Below, piece after piece: positions 42,614 through 55,228 of a DNA stretch of 64,000 nt. The notes beneath the pieces were generated by a model. That model was not told the origin of the DNA. It saw only the letters and a list, made by a program, of their open reading frames with translations, and did not search any database. Source of the stretch: Fagopyrum homotropicum (Eukaryota > Streptophyta > Magnoliopsida > Caryophyllales > Polygonaceae). The stretch covers positions 32,485,501-32,549,500 of the forward strand of contig BSWB01000004.1 in NCBI GenBank assembly GCA_033239125.1. The letters run 5' to 3'. How positions within the stretch are numbered: the first letter of the stretch is position 1; the number at the start of each line of letters is the position of its first letter. Made by a program: the position numbers and the translations under genes.

Positions 42614-44149
42614 CTAGGGTGCCGGTGGTGGTGGAAACGGGAAGAAGCCGGGGTCGTAGTTCCGCCCAAACTGCTGGCGGTAGATGTCTCTCATCATCCG
42701 GTCATGTGCATCGGCTCGTGCATCCCTAGTATCCGCGCAAATCTCCAAGGCTCCGACTCTCCTAGAAAGGTCGGTGGCCCACTCCGACAGCTGCTCGTAC
42801 CACTCCGGCGCCTGACTGTACCAGGCTGGTGCATCTGATGGTGTTGGTGCAGGTGGTGGCTGTGCATGCCAAGTCAGTGGAGCTCCCATCCAATCCGGCT
42901 GCGTGCTATACGAATCAAGAGGGGTCGCCATCCATGTAGGCCTCTCACTCACGCTGGCACGGCGAGAGGAAGAGGCTGAAGCTCTAGCAGGGCAGGGAGA
43001 ATGTCTAGGGAGGTCGGGAAATGTATCCGGCTGATCCGGAAAAGTACCAAAGTCGTGCTCCTCACCTCCTCCCTCAAAACCATCATCTCCTCTCATCTCC
43101 TCCTCATCTACAGCAGGTGCCTCAAGGGGGACGTAAGGAGGTGCTACCAATCTATTCGCATGCATGGTAGAGAATGTCTCCTTCCAGTTATGGCGTCCAA
43201 CCATAATGGAGTACTTGTGAAGCCATGCCACACCTCTACCTCCTCTATCCTCCCAAGGCATGGCGGAGGTGGGTGGACCTCTATGTCTAGGGAAAATCAA
43301 CCCTCTAGTCATGAGACTCTGAAGTCCTAACGGCCTCGCCGCTATCCTAGTGCAAGCGGAGAAGTTTACTCCTAACTGTCTAGCAATGTGGGTGACCATC
43401 CCACCATATCCAATATTGCCGGCCCTCTTATTCTTTAGCTTACTCATGGTAGAAGCTAAGAAGGTGGCACAATCAGCAAGCCTCCCATGCAGCATACAGT
43501 ACAACAAAAACAGCTCATCAGTCTTGATCTTCTGAGGAGTCTCCGTCCTAGGGAAGAGACACTCAGAAAGCACTCGGTGGGCAATCTTCAAGGCTAAGTG
43601 ATAAATCAACTTAGTCTTGGTATCAATAGGCTGCCAGCAGTCCTCGCTAGCATATACCATGGCGATGTCCTCCCAAAAGTCCTTGGCGTACACGCCACTA
43701 GGAAATCGACCATTGAAGGTCTCATGGAACCCAAAGAAGGCTCCAAACTCTCGGATCGAAAACTCATAGTTCCTCTCCATCACCCGGAAAGAAACTGTCC
43801 TATCCACATGGCTACGCTCAAATGAGATCACAAACTCTCTAGTGATCTCCTCATAAGCGTCTTCCCGAATAGCGGAGAAGACGATCAAACCAGCTCTATC
43901 AAGTAACCAAGTAAGGTCACCTACCACATTCAGTGGCTCTAACTCCTCAAGCAGCAGGTAAAGAGGTCCTATGACCGGTCTCTTCACAATTCTCTCTAAA
44001 GCATCTAGATAATCATCATGAATTTGTGGAATTCTAGGGGGTGGGGGTGATGGCGGTGATGGTGGTTCACTAGGGGGTGCCTGGGAGGAGGAGGAAGCAT
44101 TACCTTTCCTCTTCTTGGTCCTATTAGACATTCTCCTAACAATGTCCAT
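42614..44149 (-). CDS. ATHILA ORF-1-like protein (env-position ORF) of element D
   Basis: Open frame of about 511 residues from MDIVRRMSNRTKKRKG; an internal Met at MSNRTKK (44131) aligns better with the starts in A and E, and the open frame itself extends upstream to 44233 through the palindromic motif. It begins with a basic, Ser/Pro-rich stretch. The conserved domain follows: TWLLDRAGLIVFSAIRE, REFVISFERSHVDRTVSFRV, FGAFFGFHE, ARTETP-type PRTETPQKIKTDELF and GYGGMVTHIARQLG. The tail is acidic then Pro/Ser-rich, with a possible short coiled coil (LSEWATDLSRRVGALE) and the ending FPPPPAP. It shares domain architecture with A and E but is well diverged. No membrane segment seen. It remains intact while pol of the same element has many lesions. 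Confidence 0.78.
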   Translation of the reverse strand: MDIVRRMSNRTKKRKGNASSSSQAPPSEPPSPPSPPPPRIPQIHDDYLDALERIVKRPVIGPLYLLLEELEPLNVVGDLTWLLDRAGLIVFSAIREDAYEEITREFVISFERSHVDRTVSFRVMERNYEFSIREFGAFFGFHETFNGRFPSGVYAKDFWEDIAMVYASEDCWQPIDTKTKLIYHLALKIAHRVLSECLFPRTETPQKIKTDELFLLYCMLHGRLADCATFLASTMSKLKNKRAGNIGYGGMVTHIARQLGVNFSACTRIAARPLGLQSLMTRGLIFPRHRGPPTSAMPWEDRGGRGVAWLHKYSIMVGRHNWKETFSTMHANRLVAPPYVPLEAPAVDEEEMRGDDGFEGGGEEHDFGTFPDQPDTFPDLPRHSPCPARASASSSRRASVSERPTWMATPLDSYSTQPDWMGAPLTWHAQPPPAPTPSDAPAWYSQAPEWYEQLSEWATDLSRRVGALEICADTRDARADAHDRMMRDIYRQQFGRNYDPGFFPFPPPPAP

Positions 44150-44164
44150 ATTCTGTTCAAAACC

Positions 44165-44218
44165 ACGGTCTGTTCTTGAATTTCCACGGCCGTGGAATAC
44201 CCAATGACCGTGATTCGA
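44165..44218. repeat. Palindrome cluster upstream of ORF1 (element D)
   Basis: ACCACGGTCTG, TTCCACGGCCGTGGAA (44182-44197) and GACCGTGATTCG. Same position relative to ORF1 as the CTCGGTCGAG clusters of A and E. The spacer 44234-44880 has further half-sites (TTACGGTCAC, GTCACGGTTGTGG near 44660-44700) and no gene. Confidence 0.85.
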
Positions 44219-44880
44219 CTCGAAAATCCTCAAAAATCACTCAATCAACACCACAATCAGCAGATAGCAGCCCTAGACTAATTTCAATCCAGTTCCAATC
44301 AGTTCTCCTAATATATCTTGCAAAAACCGAATCGAATCGACAAAGCGAAAGAAGAGAAGAAAAACCTAGGTTTTTGGATTTTAAAATCCAAATTCCGTCT
44401 TCTCCGGTGTTGGTCACTCGAATTGTTGCTTGGATCTTGTAGATGATCGAATTTGCTCCAGTTTTGGTTAAAGAATCGTTTGAAACGATTAACGAACGGA
44501 GATTTGAGAAAGGGGGATTCAACCGGCGATTTTGGGCGTGGAAAATGGTATTTTGGTGTGTTTTGTGAAGAAACGTGGTTTTTATAGTGGCCGTAAAAAT
44601 TTTTGAAAATTACCGTACGGAACCCTGGTTTTGGTGATTTTTCTCAAGCTTTTGCAAATTACGGTCACTGTAGTTGTCACGGTTGTGGTTTTGGCCGTGG
44701 AACTCTTTGTAATGTGCCAAAGTCCAAGTTTCGTCAATTTCTTCTAAGTTTCTCTTCTTTCTTCCCTCTTCCACTGATCCTACATCCAAAAACACGAACA
44801 TACCGGAAGGTATCGAAGGCAAAACAAAAAAAAAACGTCTAAACTATTCTAATCTACGAATCAAAAACAAAACGTAAGTG

Positions 44881-44913
44881 CAATACCTTGGGTTGCCTCC
44901 CAAGAAGCGCTTG
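44881..44913 (-). promoter_or_regulatory. Conserved post-pol hairpin and GT donor-like site (element D)
   Basis: Minus strand AAGCGCTTCTTGGGAGGCAA then CCCAAGGTATTG, identical in its core to element A. Confidence 0.6.
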
Positions 44914-44944
44914 TTTAAGATCCGTAGCTAGACCAAGTTCGCAT

Positions 44945-47900
44945 TTATTCGAGTGCGGTGGGCGCGAACTCTTCAGCTTGGAGTTCCGGCGAATACTTCT
45001 TGAGTCGTTGAACGTTCACCTTAAAGCTTCCGCCCTTTTCACCCCATACTTCAACTGCACCATGGGAAAAAAACGTTTGATTAGATAAGGTCCAGTCCAA
45101 CGAGATTTAAGCTTACGTGGAAAGAGACGAAGCCTTGAATTGAAGAGGAGAACTTGATCTCCTTCTTTGAGGTCCTTTGGGATGATATGCTTATCATGCC
45201 AATGCTTCGCTCTTTTTTATAGATCTTGGCGTTTTCGTAGGCGTTCAAGCGACGTTCATCAAGCTCGTTGAGGTCTAAGAGACGCTTCGCTCCCGCTTCC
45301 TTCATGCTGAAGTTCAACCACTTTATCGCCCAATACGCCTTATGCTCCAAATCTACCGGAAAGTGACAAGACTTCCCATACACAAGGTTGTATGGCGTCG
45401 TACCTATGGGAGTCTTATATGCAGTCCGGTATGCCCATAATGCGTCATCTAGCTTCAAAGACCAATTCTTCCTTGTCCTTGAAACCGTCTTCTCTAGGAT
45501 CCCTTTAATCTCCCGGTTTGAGATCTCCACTTGTCCACTAGTTTGTGGATGATAAGGGGTGGCGATCTTGTGAGTCATCCCATACTTAGCCAATAGAGCT
45601 TCGAATCATCGGGAAATGAAGTGAGAGCCTCCATCACTAATGATAGTCCGTGGTGTCCCAAATCGTGGGAAAATGGTCTTGTTAAAGAACTTAACCACAA
45701 CCATGGCATCGTTAGTGGGAGAGGCAATTGCTTCAACCCATCTCGAAACATAATCTACGGCTAAAAGTATGTATTGGTTTCCACAAGATGATGGGAAAGG
45801 TCCCATGAAGTCTACTCCCCAAACGTCAAAGATCTCCACCTCTTGAATGTTGTTAAGAGGCATCTCGTTTCTCCTAGATATGTTTCCTGTTCTTTGGCAA
45901 GTATCGCAGCAGGAAACAAAGTTTTGCACATCTTTAAATAAAGTAGGCCAAAAGAATCCAGATTGTAATACCTTAGCGCTAGTCTTGTTCGAACTAGCGT
46001 GTCCTCCACAAGGTAGTGAATGACAATGACGGATGACACTTTGCATCTCATCCTCCGGCACACATCATCGAATGATGCCGTCAGGACCTCTATTAAAGAG
46101 GAGAGGCTCATTCCAAAAGTATTCCCGAACATCCTTAAAGAACTTCTTTCTTTGTGCGTAGGATAATCCGGGTGGTAATTCCTGGCAGACCAAATAGTTA
46201 ACAAAATCAGCAAACCATGGTTCGTTACCTTTGGTGATCACGTCGATGCACTCCTCTATGATATGTAAATGCTCATCCGGAAAGGAGTCATCTATAGGTA
46301 GATTGTCGTCCTCTAGATGTGGTAGACAACTCAAATGATCCGCGACATAATTTTCCGAATCCTTCTTGTCACGGATCTCTAGATCGAATTCTTGTAGGAG
46401 AAGAATCCATCTAATTAGCCTTGGTTTTGCATCTTTGTTTGCAAGCAAATACCGGATCGTAGCATGATCCGTGTACACAATCACCTTAACCCTACAAGAT
46501 AAGAGCGAAACTTTTCAAATGCATATACAATTGCTAAAAATTCCTTCTCGGTAGTGGCGTAGTTGAGCTGCGCTTCATCTAGCGTCTTGCTAGCATAGTA
46601 GATAGCGTGGGTTCGTCCTTCCTTTCTTTGCCCAAACACAGCTCCTATAGCTACGTCACTTGCGTCACACATAACCTCAAATGGAAGATTCCAATCCGGA
46701 GGTTGAATAATCGGGGATGAGATTAGAGCTTCCCGAATCATATTAAACGCATCTAAACATTCCTGCGAGAAATCAAAAACTGCATCCTTCATCAATAGAT
46801 TAGTAAGCGGTTTTGATATCTTAGAGAAATCCTTTATAAAACGTCTATAAAATCAAGCATGTCCTAGAAAACTTCTTATCCCTTTCACCGAAGTTGGGGG
46901 AGGAAGCTTTTCTATAGTCTCTATCTTAGCCTTATCCACTTCAATCCCTCTACTAGAGATTAAGTGTCCTAATAGAATGCCTTCTTTCACCATAAATTGA
47001 CACTTCTCCCAATTAAGAACTAGGTTAGTGTCTTCACACCTTTGTAGCACAACAACAAGGTTAGAAAGACAGTTATTGAAAGAGGAACCATAAACAAAAA
47101 AATCATCCATAAAAACCTCCATGATCTCCTCTATGTACTCCGAGAAGATAGCCATCATGCACCTTTGCAAGGTGGCTAGGGCGTTGCAAAGCCCAAACGG
47201 CATTCTCCTATAAGCAAACGTTCCCCACGGGCACGTGAATGTGGTCTTCTCTTGATCGTCCCGGTGTATCAGGATCTGAAAGAAACCACTATAACCGTCA
47301 ATATAGCAAAAGTGTGAGTGTTGTGCTAACCTCTCAAGCATTTGGTCAATGAAGGGTAGTGGGAAGTGATCATTCCTCGTCGCATTGTTTAGCTTGCGGT
47401 AATCTATGCACATCCTCCATCCCGTTACGGTTCGTGTGGGAATGAGTTCATTGTTTTTATTGGTGATGACCGTCATTCCTCCCTTCTTTGGAACCACCTG
47501 TATGGGACTCACCCAGTTGCTATCGGAGATAGAGTAGATGATACCTGCATCAAGTAGTTTAAGAATTTCCTTCATGACAACCTCCTTCATGGTCGGATTT
47601 AACCACCTTTGAGGTTGTCGCGAAGTTCTAAAGTCTTCTTCCATTAGGATCTTATGCATGCATAGTGAAGGTTTGATTCCTACTAGATCCTCTATAGTAT
47701 ACCCTAAGGCTTTCCTATGTTTCTTAAGAACAACCATAAGCTTACTATGTTCATATACTCAAATCGGAACTAACAATTACCGGAAAGGTAGAATTAGGTC
47801 CTAGAAATGCGTACCTTAGATGTGTAGGAAGTGGCTTCAAGTCCATCACTATAGGAGTCTCTAATGTCTCTTGAGGAGTATCCAATGCTTCCTTAGAAGT

Positions 47901-50842
47901 GTCTAAGGATGTAGAAGATGTTGGAGAATAATCAAAAGAAGTGGCGGAGAAAACACAATTTCCTTCAGATTCACCCAGAATTACGGCTCCCCTGTTTCCT
48001 CCACGGCCGTGGTTTTGGGCGTGGAAATCAATTACGGTGCCTCTGTTTGTTCCACGGCCGTGGTTTTGGCCGTGTAACTTACTGGAGTCCTCTGAATAGC
48101 TAATTACGGTTATGTTGGTGGATTCCACGGCCGTGGAATAGCACGACTGACCGTGATTTCTTACGTTTTCTGACCCATCGTAGAGTTTCTCAAATTCTTC
48201 TTCATACACTTCTTTTTGCTTCTCTAAATCTTCAATTTCCTCATTGCATTCCTCTTCTTCCCCTATATCCATAATGCTCATAGAGATAACTTTTTGCAAG
48301 GGATCTTTGAAGAGAATCGAACTTACCTCCTCTCTAGATAGCTCTTCATCATGGATGTTAAATATATCCTCATCGAAAGCTGGTTCCTTCACCAAAGTGG
48401 AGAGAACGAACTCTACCTTTTCTTCTCCTATGTCGAAGGCGGGTCTAGCATTCTTGCAATCAACTATACAACCGGATGTTGCAAGAAACAGTCTTCCGAG
48501 TATGATCGGGACCGGACTATCTGCAGGAATGTCAAGCACAACAAAATCTATAGGAACATAGAACTTACCAAGCTTGACCGGGACGTCTTCAACTATGCCG
48601 ACGGGTCGAATTATGGATCGATCCGCCATGTATAATCTCATCTTCACCGGTTTAGGTTCGCCTAAACCGATCTTCCTGCATAAAGTAAGCGGAATGATAC
48701 TCACGCTTGCTCCCAAAACACATAATGCATCTTATGTGACATCTCCCACTCCTATGGGAATACAAAATGACCCCGGATCCTTCAGCTTTGGGGGCATCTT
48801 TTCCTTCATTGTTTTGATGAGATCCGATGAATCCGAACTCATCTTAACCTCTCCAAAATCCTCTAATTTCCTTTTGTTAAAGAGGATCTCCTTTAGGAAT
48901 TTTCCATAAGTTGGCATACCTACAATTGCATCAATGAAAGGTATATTAATATGCAGTTTGCTCATGAGTTCAATAAACTTACCGAATTGCTTGTCTAGAC
49001 GCGCTCTTGCTCTAGATTGCGGGAATGGTAGGGGAGGTTTGAAAGCTGGAGGAGGAACGTATATGTCTTCCTTCTCCTTCCCCTTCTCTTTCTCTTTCTC
49101 GACGGGAACTTCTACAAACTTAGGCTGCGGGTCGGTGGTGGTTGCTCCGCTCCTAGTTATGATAGCCATCACCCTTCCTTTTGGGTTATCCTCCATCTTT
49201 CCTGGAAGTTTTCCTTGATTCCTAGGAACTTCCTCAGCATGGCTAAACATTTGGTTTTCTGAAACCTTTTGGGCTTTATCAACCTTAGTGATGTGATCAT
49301 CGACCTTAATGATGTGACTTTCCAATCCTTGAAGCTTTCCCAAGATTGTTTCCAACATGGGATCGGGCTTCTCTTTCCCCGAAGTACTTCCGCTATAAGA
49401 TGCTTGTTCCTGACTTTTCAAAGGAATGGAGGAAGAAGAAGGCGGGGTTAGTGAATTTCCTGAATTGGGATAAGAATTACCGGAATTGTGTTGTTGGTTG
49501 GACCGCCAATTGTTGCTGTTTGAACCCCTATTGTTGTTCCAACTGTTATTCCGGTTTTTGTTGTTGTTCCAATTGTTCCGGTTGTTGTTCCGGTTGTTGC
49601 GGTTTGTATTCTCATTCCCATTGTGGTTTTTGTTGTTTCCCAAATAACCCACAGCTTGCCTCTTTTGCTTTGGAAAGTTAGTTTTAATGGCTTCCTTCAA
49701 GTCTTTAATCTCGGTATTGAGAGAAAAGATTTGAGTTTGAGCATCTTGTGATAGCTTTGCTCCTTGCTCCACATGATTTTCTTCTACTTTCCGGTGAGAA
49801 TACTTCTCAATGAAGTCCCAAGCGTCATCTTCCCTCATGTCCATGAATGTGTCACATGAAAGGGATTGGAGCTTGAATTGTGTTTCCACATCCATCCCCT
49901 TATAGTATATCTCCAATAAACCTAGTTTTGAAATGCCGTGGTGTGGGCAATCCAATAATAAGTCCTGAAATCTTTCCCAAGATTGAAACAAACTTTCGTT
50001 AGATCTCATAGAAAATGCATTAATCTTACCTCTCAACTCCGCCGTCTTGGATGGCGGAAAGAATTTGGTGAGAAATTCCGCAGAAAGATCCTCTCATGTG
50101 TTAAGTCTTCCATTTGGAAGAGCTTGATACCAAGATAAAGCTTTCCCTTTCAAAGAGAAGAAGAATGGCTTGATCTTATAGTTGTTAGTGGTTGCATTCT
50201 ATGGCTTCATTGTCTCCATCATGATCTCAAAATTTTGTAAATGTTGATGTGGAGATTCAGCACTCGTTCCTCCAAACTGATTTTGGCGAACGATGGTAAT
50301 AACTTGTGTGTTGAAGCTAAACCCTTGCATATTATCAGCATCAAAGTTCACACCTAAACGGCGTGGTTGCTGAATTGGATCCATCCTTTGGCCAAGAGTT
50401 CTTGGCTCTTCATCTACACGAGCGGCTCTCGCATTCCCAGCTGGAACACGATAATTGGCAGCCGGTCTTGGAACAAATGGGTTCACATTGATCGTCGGAT
50501 CAATGTCCTCTAGTGGTGGCATGGAAGAGTCGCTATCCTCGTCGGATGAATGGGTTCTAACCGATCTTGACGGTTTCCGGGTCTTTTTCTTCTTAAGATC
50601 GCTCAATTCCATCCTTATTTGAAATATCATATCCGTTAGATCATCAACTTTCGATTGATGACGCTCCGATTCCTCCTTGCGAGTCTTCTCGCTCCATCTA
50701 AGTTGAGCTTCGGATTCCGCTAACTCCTTTTGGTAATCTCGTTCTCTTTCTTCAGCCATCTTTCTTTCCTTGAGCTTCTTCCTCAAAGTCTTCTCAAGTT
50801 CTTGATCAAGAGTTAAGAGGTCCTTGTTGTTCCTACACTTGC
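44945..50842 (-). pseudogene. gag-pol of element D (multiply broken; first codons displaced by E)
   Basis: Gag, protease, RT, RNase H and integrase can all be followed. The start codon lies at 63234-63236, beyond element E. Gag has a charged coiled coil (REEDYQKELAES-like), core FPPSKT/DCPHHGISKLGLLEIYYKG, and long Asn-rich runs without a CCHC knuckle. The RT catalytic motif is FMDD (about 47100-47111). The active-site protease region reads VLGAS, so the catalytic Asp codon appears lost. Lesions: TAG 50199-50201, TGA near 50094, TAA 48732-48734, frameshift near 47740-47755, TGA 46853-46855, frameshift near 46481-46490, TGA 46065-46067, TGA 45606-45608 and a frameshift near 45225. End TAA at 44945-44947 by homology. 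The linker encodes NHGRG repeats that are simply translated palindromes. Confidence 0.87.
47988..48165. repeat. Palindrome cluster in the protease-RT linker of element D
   Basis: CCACGGCCGTGG (48001-48012), GGGCGTGGAA, ATTACGGTGCC, TTCCACGGCCGTGG (48050-48063), GGCCGTGTAAC, ATTACGGTTATG, ATTCCACGGCCGTGGAAT (48122-48139, 18-bp perfect palindrome) and GACCGTGATT. The order half-site, palindrome, half-site repeats about three times. Confidence 0.88.
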
Positions 50843-52367
50843 TGTTCGCTCCAAACGGTGTGTGCAAGCTTTAAATTTATAACCCTAGACGTAAGCTTAA
50901 AACAAGGATGCGAACCCGCAGTATACGGGTCAATCGTAACTCCTAGATTACCGGGTAAGTCTCACTACTCACTAATCCTAAACCGTAACTCCTATTACCG
51001 GGTAAGTCTCAAGGAATCAAGATAAAGAACTATAATCACAAACTAACACACCATCTAAGGGAATAGAATCAACCTTTACCGGGTAAGTCTCAGGCTAACT
51101 CACAAAGATGGGATGGAAGCACACTCAAACCCCAATAAAGGATAAACCTTTATTACCTACACTTATGATCTTAGGTACACAAACTAAGGAATTACTGGGT
51201 AAGTCTCATCCTAAGCTTGCATTGAACCAGGAAAGGTGTAATAAGAATAGGATTTGGCAAACTTTAACACTTAACTCTCAGTTTAGGATCAGATAAGTCA
51301 CCTCGGTCAGCCAAATTCCACCCCGGCCGAGATGTTCATCGACTGAACGAGATGCTTAGGGTTAAGGTTAAACACTCGAACTTTCAGGATCCTACTAGAA
51401 TCTAAGATTATTCTATCATTGTTTTTCCCACAACCTTCAGCCAATCACCCTAGAATCACACAAGGAAATTAGCCACTCATCATCATCATGAAAGTATTAA
51501 TCAAATATATGGGAAGAAGGTGAATATTTGAACAAGAAGAATTTAATGGAAAGACTTCAATAACTGAATCAAATATCACAACAAAGGCGTTCCTTGGATA
51601 GCAATCCAACAAGACAAGACAACAAGGAAGGGAATCTAAGATAATCTTACAAAAACCCTTCAAAAAGCTATAAAAGCTATGATCTTCAATCTTCCTTCAA
51701 CCTTTAAAAAGGTTCTTCAGATCTCCTAACTAGAGTATGGCTGCTGCTGCGTATAAACCCTTATCGATCGTATAGCATCCCCTTGGATTTATGGAAATCC
51801 AACCCTTTTTATAGGAAAATAACCCTCCAAAGATAAAATATCTTAGAAAGATCTCTTCCCATAAAAATAGGTAAAATATATGATCTAGCATATCTTCTTC
51901 CTTCCAGGAGCCAAGCCCAAAAAATATAAGATCACTTTCCAAATATAAAAGATCTCAGCCAAGAATAAAATATTCTCGCCGCGTCCTAGGTATTCGCCTC
52001 GGTCGAGTCGACTTCTCTGGATCACCTCGGTCGAGATGAATCTGTAGTCAACCGAGGTGAGTCACAACTGAATGTGAAATCTATCAAAACTGGTCCAAAG
52101 TGAATCTTTAATCCATGGCTATGCTTCCTGGATGGTTCCTTATGTCCCTCAATGTAGCTCCAATGACTCCATAGCTCCTTTTGCTCCTTTTTGATGCAAA
52201 ACGCGCCATTTTACCTACGATTACAACAAAACTAGGTGTAGACCTCGATTCTCGCAAAGGTAGATGAAATGTTAATATAATCACATAATATACATTCAAA
52301 CATGCAGATTATTGAAGATAAAACGTCCAAACAAACCCCAAAATATAGACTATAATTCATGCTATCA
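50843..52367 (-). repeat. 3' LTR of element E, with internal deletion
   Basis: 1525 bp against 1763 bp for its partner. The missing 240 or so bases follow 50938, and the junction contains CGTAACTCCTA (50935-50945), a copy of 50984-50994. Otherwise close to identical to 61465-63227. Palindrome clusters are at 51299-51356 and 51997-52062, and TTACCGGGTAA repeats at about 50948 and 50996, and twice more. Confidence 0.88.
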
Positions 52368-52406
52368 AAATACCCCATACTTAGCCCTTGCTTGTCCCCA
52401 AGCAAG
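52368..52406 (-). promoter_or_regulatory. Polypurine tract and adjacent hairpin (element E)
   Basis: Minus strand TAAGTATGGGGTATTT abuts the LTR (52368-52383). CTTGCTTGTCCCCAAGCAAG (52387-52406) is the 8-bp hairpin, identical to element D. Confidence 0.88.
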
Positions 52407-53827
52407 TTCCGCATATAGAAGACAAGATAGAATGGATTATAAGTCAATAAAATCAATGAAAAGTCTTTCAAAATATTTTTATGGTTTGCAACAATCATAG
52501 ATCCCTCTAAGAGAATACTTCATGGAATTTAAAAATCAAAATATGATCAAAACATTTTATAAATATAGAAAAGTTGTTCATCTTTGCATAAAATCATAGA
52601 ATGCATAATAAGTCATAATTATCAAAATTAATCATATATAATCCAGTTTAAACCACTAAGTCAATCAACAAGCTCAAGGTCTCAAGGGCTTCCCAAAAGA
52701 AAGGTCAAGAAACGTGTAGGGTAGGGATGTATGTAAGGTAATGTGGTGCTAGAATCCGGGAAAAGAATGAACTTCACTTTCACTTTGACTTGCAATATCT
52801 TCCACCAATAAGCTTTGCTTATTTCACACTTTTTCTTTTTACTTTACTTTTTGGGATGCATGGACAGAGGTGCACAATAACCGAAGCCTAGGAAATCCGC
52901 AATCATCAATTTCTTGAGATGCATCAAACCCTTGATGCACATACCATGACCCGTTAGGAATATCGCTCAATCCGACTTTGGCAAGACACAAACACCCGGC
53001 TATGTGAATGGTGCCGAGTTACTGATCTTCACGATTGACTTCCCCAAATCTATTATTACTTTCTAACACTTTCACTTCCAGCCAACTTCTCAACTTTAAC
53101 TTCACTTGCTTTTACCACTTCACTTGCTTCCAAATTCCCGGATAGGTAAAGGGAGGCAAAATGTATATGAGGGGCTAAGCATGATTAAGAAGAAGAAGAA
53201 GAGAGAAGAATGAATTGCCTTGGTCTTTCCAGGAAGAAAGTGAGAGAACTCATAATGTGGTGTCAACCTTCAAATTCAACATAATTTAGATAAAAACAAA
53301 GTATTAAACATGCCAATAATTTCAAACAAAGCATTTAGCAACTTAAACTTGTTATAAAACCTTTCAAACACATAAAGAATTTAAAACCAGTCACTAAGCA
53401 AGATCTTTACTAAGATCATATCCAGATAAGAAGCACAAAAATAGTTTTCGAAAACTCTCAGTTAACCCACCTCGGTCGAGGTGTTCTTAGGTCAACCGAG
53501 GTGAAACGCCACGTTCGGCCAGAACTGCCCTGGTCGAGGTCCAAAATTTTTTTTTTTAAAACCAGTTTTCTTTCAGTTTCGACGTTTTTCTCAATCAAAT
53601 AACCTGTAAGTATGCATGCAATCTCAGATAAACATGTAGAAGCAACTAAAGCATAAAATATCAAATATCCGATCAAGTGAGTCATACATCAAAGTCAAAT
53701 AATACATCAAATACCCCATACTTGGGACACACTGTCCCAGTGGGTCAAAATAAGTCTAAAGATAAGAGTACTCACCGGATAATAAGCTGAACTGCATAAA
53801 AATATAATAAAGAAAATCCTGCAGCTC
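52407..53827 (-). other. Element E 3' spacer
   Basis: Non-coding. It contains an (AAG)n run near 53190, CACCTCGGTCGAGGTG (53468-53483) with CAACCGAGGTG, and a second polypurine-tract-like block at 53711-53744 (ATACCCCATACTTGGGACAC). It is the intact counterpart of 1-968. Confidence 0.75.
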
Positions 53828-55207
53828 TCAGTAGTCATGATCCGGTGGTGGTGGTGGTGGCACGTACGGATACTGGGTCGGGTCGAACGGATAGCCCATG
53901 ACATGCCCAAATTGAATCTGGGCCATCATGTGCTGGTAGTGCTGCCGCTCCTGCATCTCGCGGATATCCAGTGACAAAGCAGCATATGAATCAATAACCT
54001 GATCCATCAGGTCATCGATCCGTCTGTGAGCATCTGGATCCCTGTGTCGGCGTGTCCTACGCCTAGCAGGTCTCACTGGAGAAGTAGCAGGTGCAGGCTG
54101 AGTGTCCTCCTCATCCAGATCTATGACTGGAGGTGCGCTCGTCCCTGCAGTATCTGTCCTTGTATCCATCGGGACTCCACCCTCTCTCTCATCAACTGTC
54201 TCCTCATCATCAGCCTCCTCCTCCTCAGCTGGGGCAGTTGCTGCCTCTTTGTAATCCTCCATTAGTGGAGCCCACGCGGTCTGCCAATAGTATGGGTCAT
54301 AAACAGTGAACTGGGCAGACCACCTGATCCCCTGTGGCGCAGTCAGCTCCCACGGCATAGCCACATATGGAGTAGTCAGACCTCGGGGAACGAGAATCCG
54401 CCGAGTGATCATCTCTTGCAATCCAAGCGGCTTGGCAGCCGCCACCATCGTACGAGCACTGAGATCCATGTCCTGATAGCTAGCTATATGGGTGACAAGC
54501 CCTCCGCAGCAGATGTCTCCCTTCGCCTTGGCCTTAATCTTGTGCAGATCCTCTGCCAACATCAAGCCAAAGTCCAGGAAACCCCCAGTAACCATGCAGT
54601 ACAAACTGAAAAGCTCTCCCTGTCGGATCTTCTAGGGCGTCTCAGTACGCGCTAGAAGTGTCTCGCTGAATATCCGGTGGGCTAACCTAAAGGCTAGGTG
54701 GAAGATGACCTTCTCCCTGGAATCTCCAGGGCGCCATCTATCTACATGCTCAACAATATGTGCAATCTGCCCCCAAAACTCCCTAGGTATTGATCGGGAC
54801 GGGAAGTCAACAGAAGTGGGCTTCGGAAAGCCAAAAATATCTCTCCAATACTCAAGTGTCACTAAGAAGTTCCGGATCATCAACCGGTACTTCACAGACT
54901 GCTTTGTGGGAAGGTAGGTGAAGGAGCTAACGAACTCTAGGGTCGGCTCCAAGTAGGGTGGGGCTCGGATCTCAGCAAACTGATCCAGCCCAACTGTAGA
55001 AATCATCCTCCTAAGGTCTCCGTCGACCTGGAGGCAATCAAAAGCAGACACGTCCAGGAAACGTGGTGCAATCACTGGACGGCCGGAAATACGCTCATAA
55101 TCCACCCGGTGTCGCTCATGGATCACCGGGCGGTAAGGTCGGGAAGAAGAGGAAGAAGGGGAAGGTAAGGATCTATCCCTAAGGGCGAGGCGTCGCTCAG
55201 AACTCAT
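53828..55207 (-). pseudogene. ATHILA ORF-1-like gene of element E, one nonsense codon
   Basis: Starts MSSERRLALRDRS (ATG 55205-55207) and ends PPPPPDHDY, closely similar to the open A copy. The only lesion is a TAG (about 54631-54633) in the conserved ARTETP-KIRQGELF block, giving open segments 55249-54632 and 54604-53828. The same domain order, acidic region, coiled coil (RRIDDLMDQVIDSYAALS) and Tyr/Pro tail are visible. Confidence 0.85.
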
Positions 55208-55228
55208 TTTCAACTCAGCTACTGTCAG

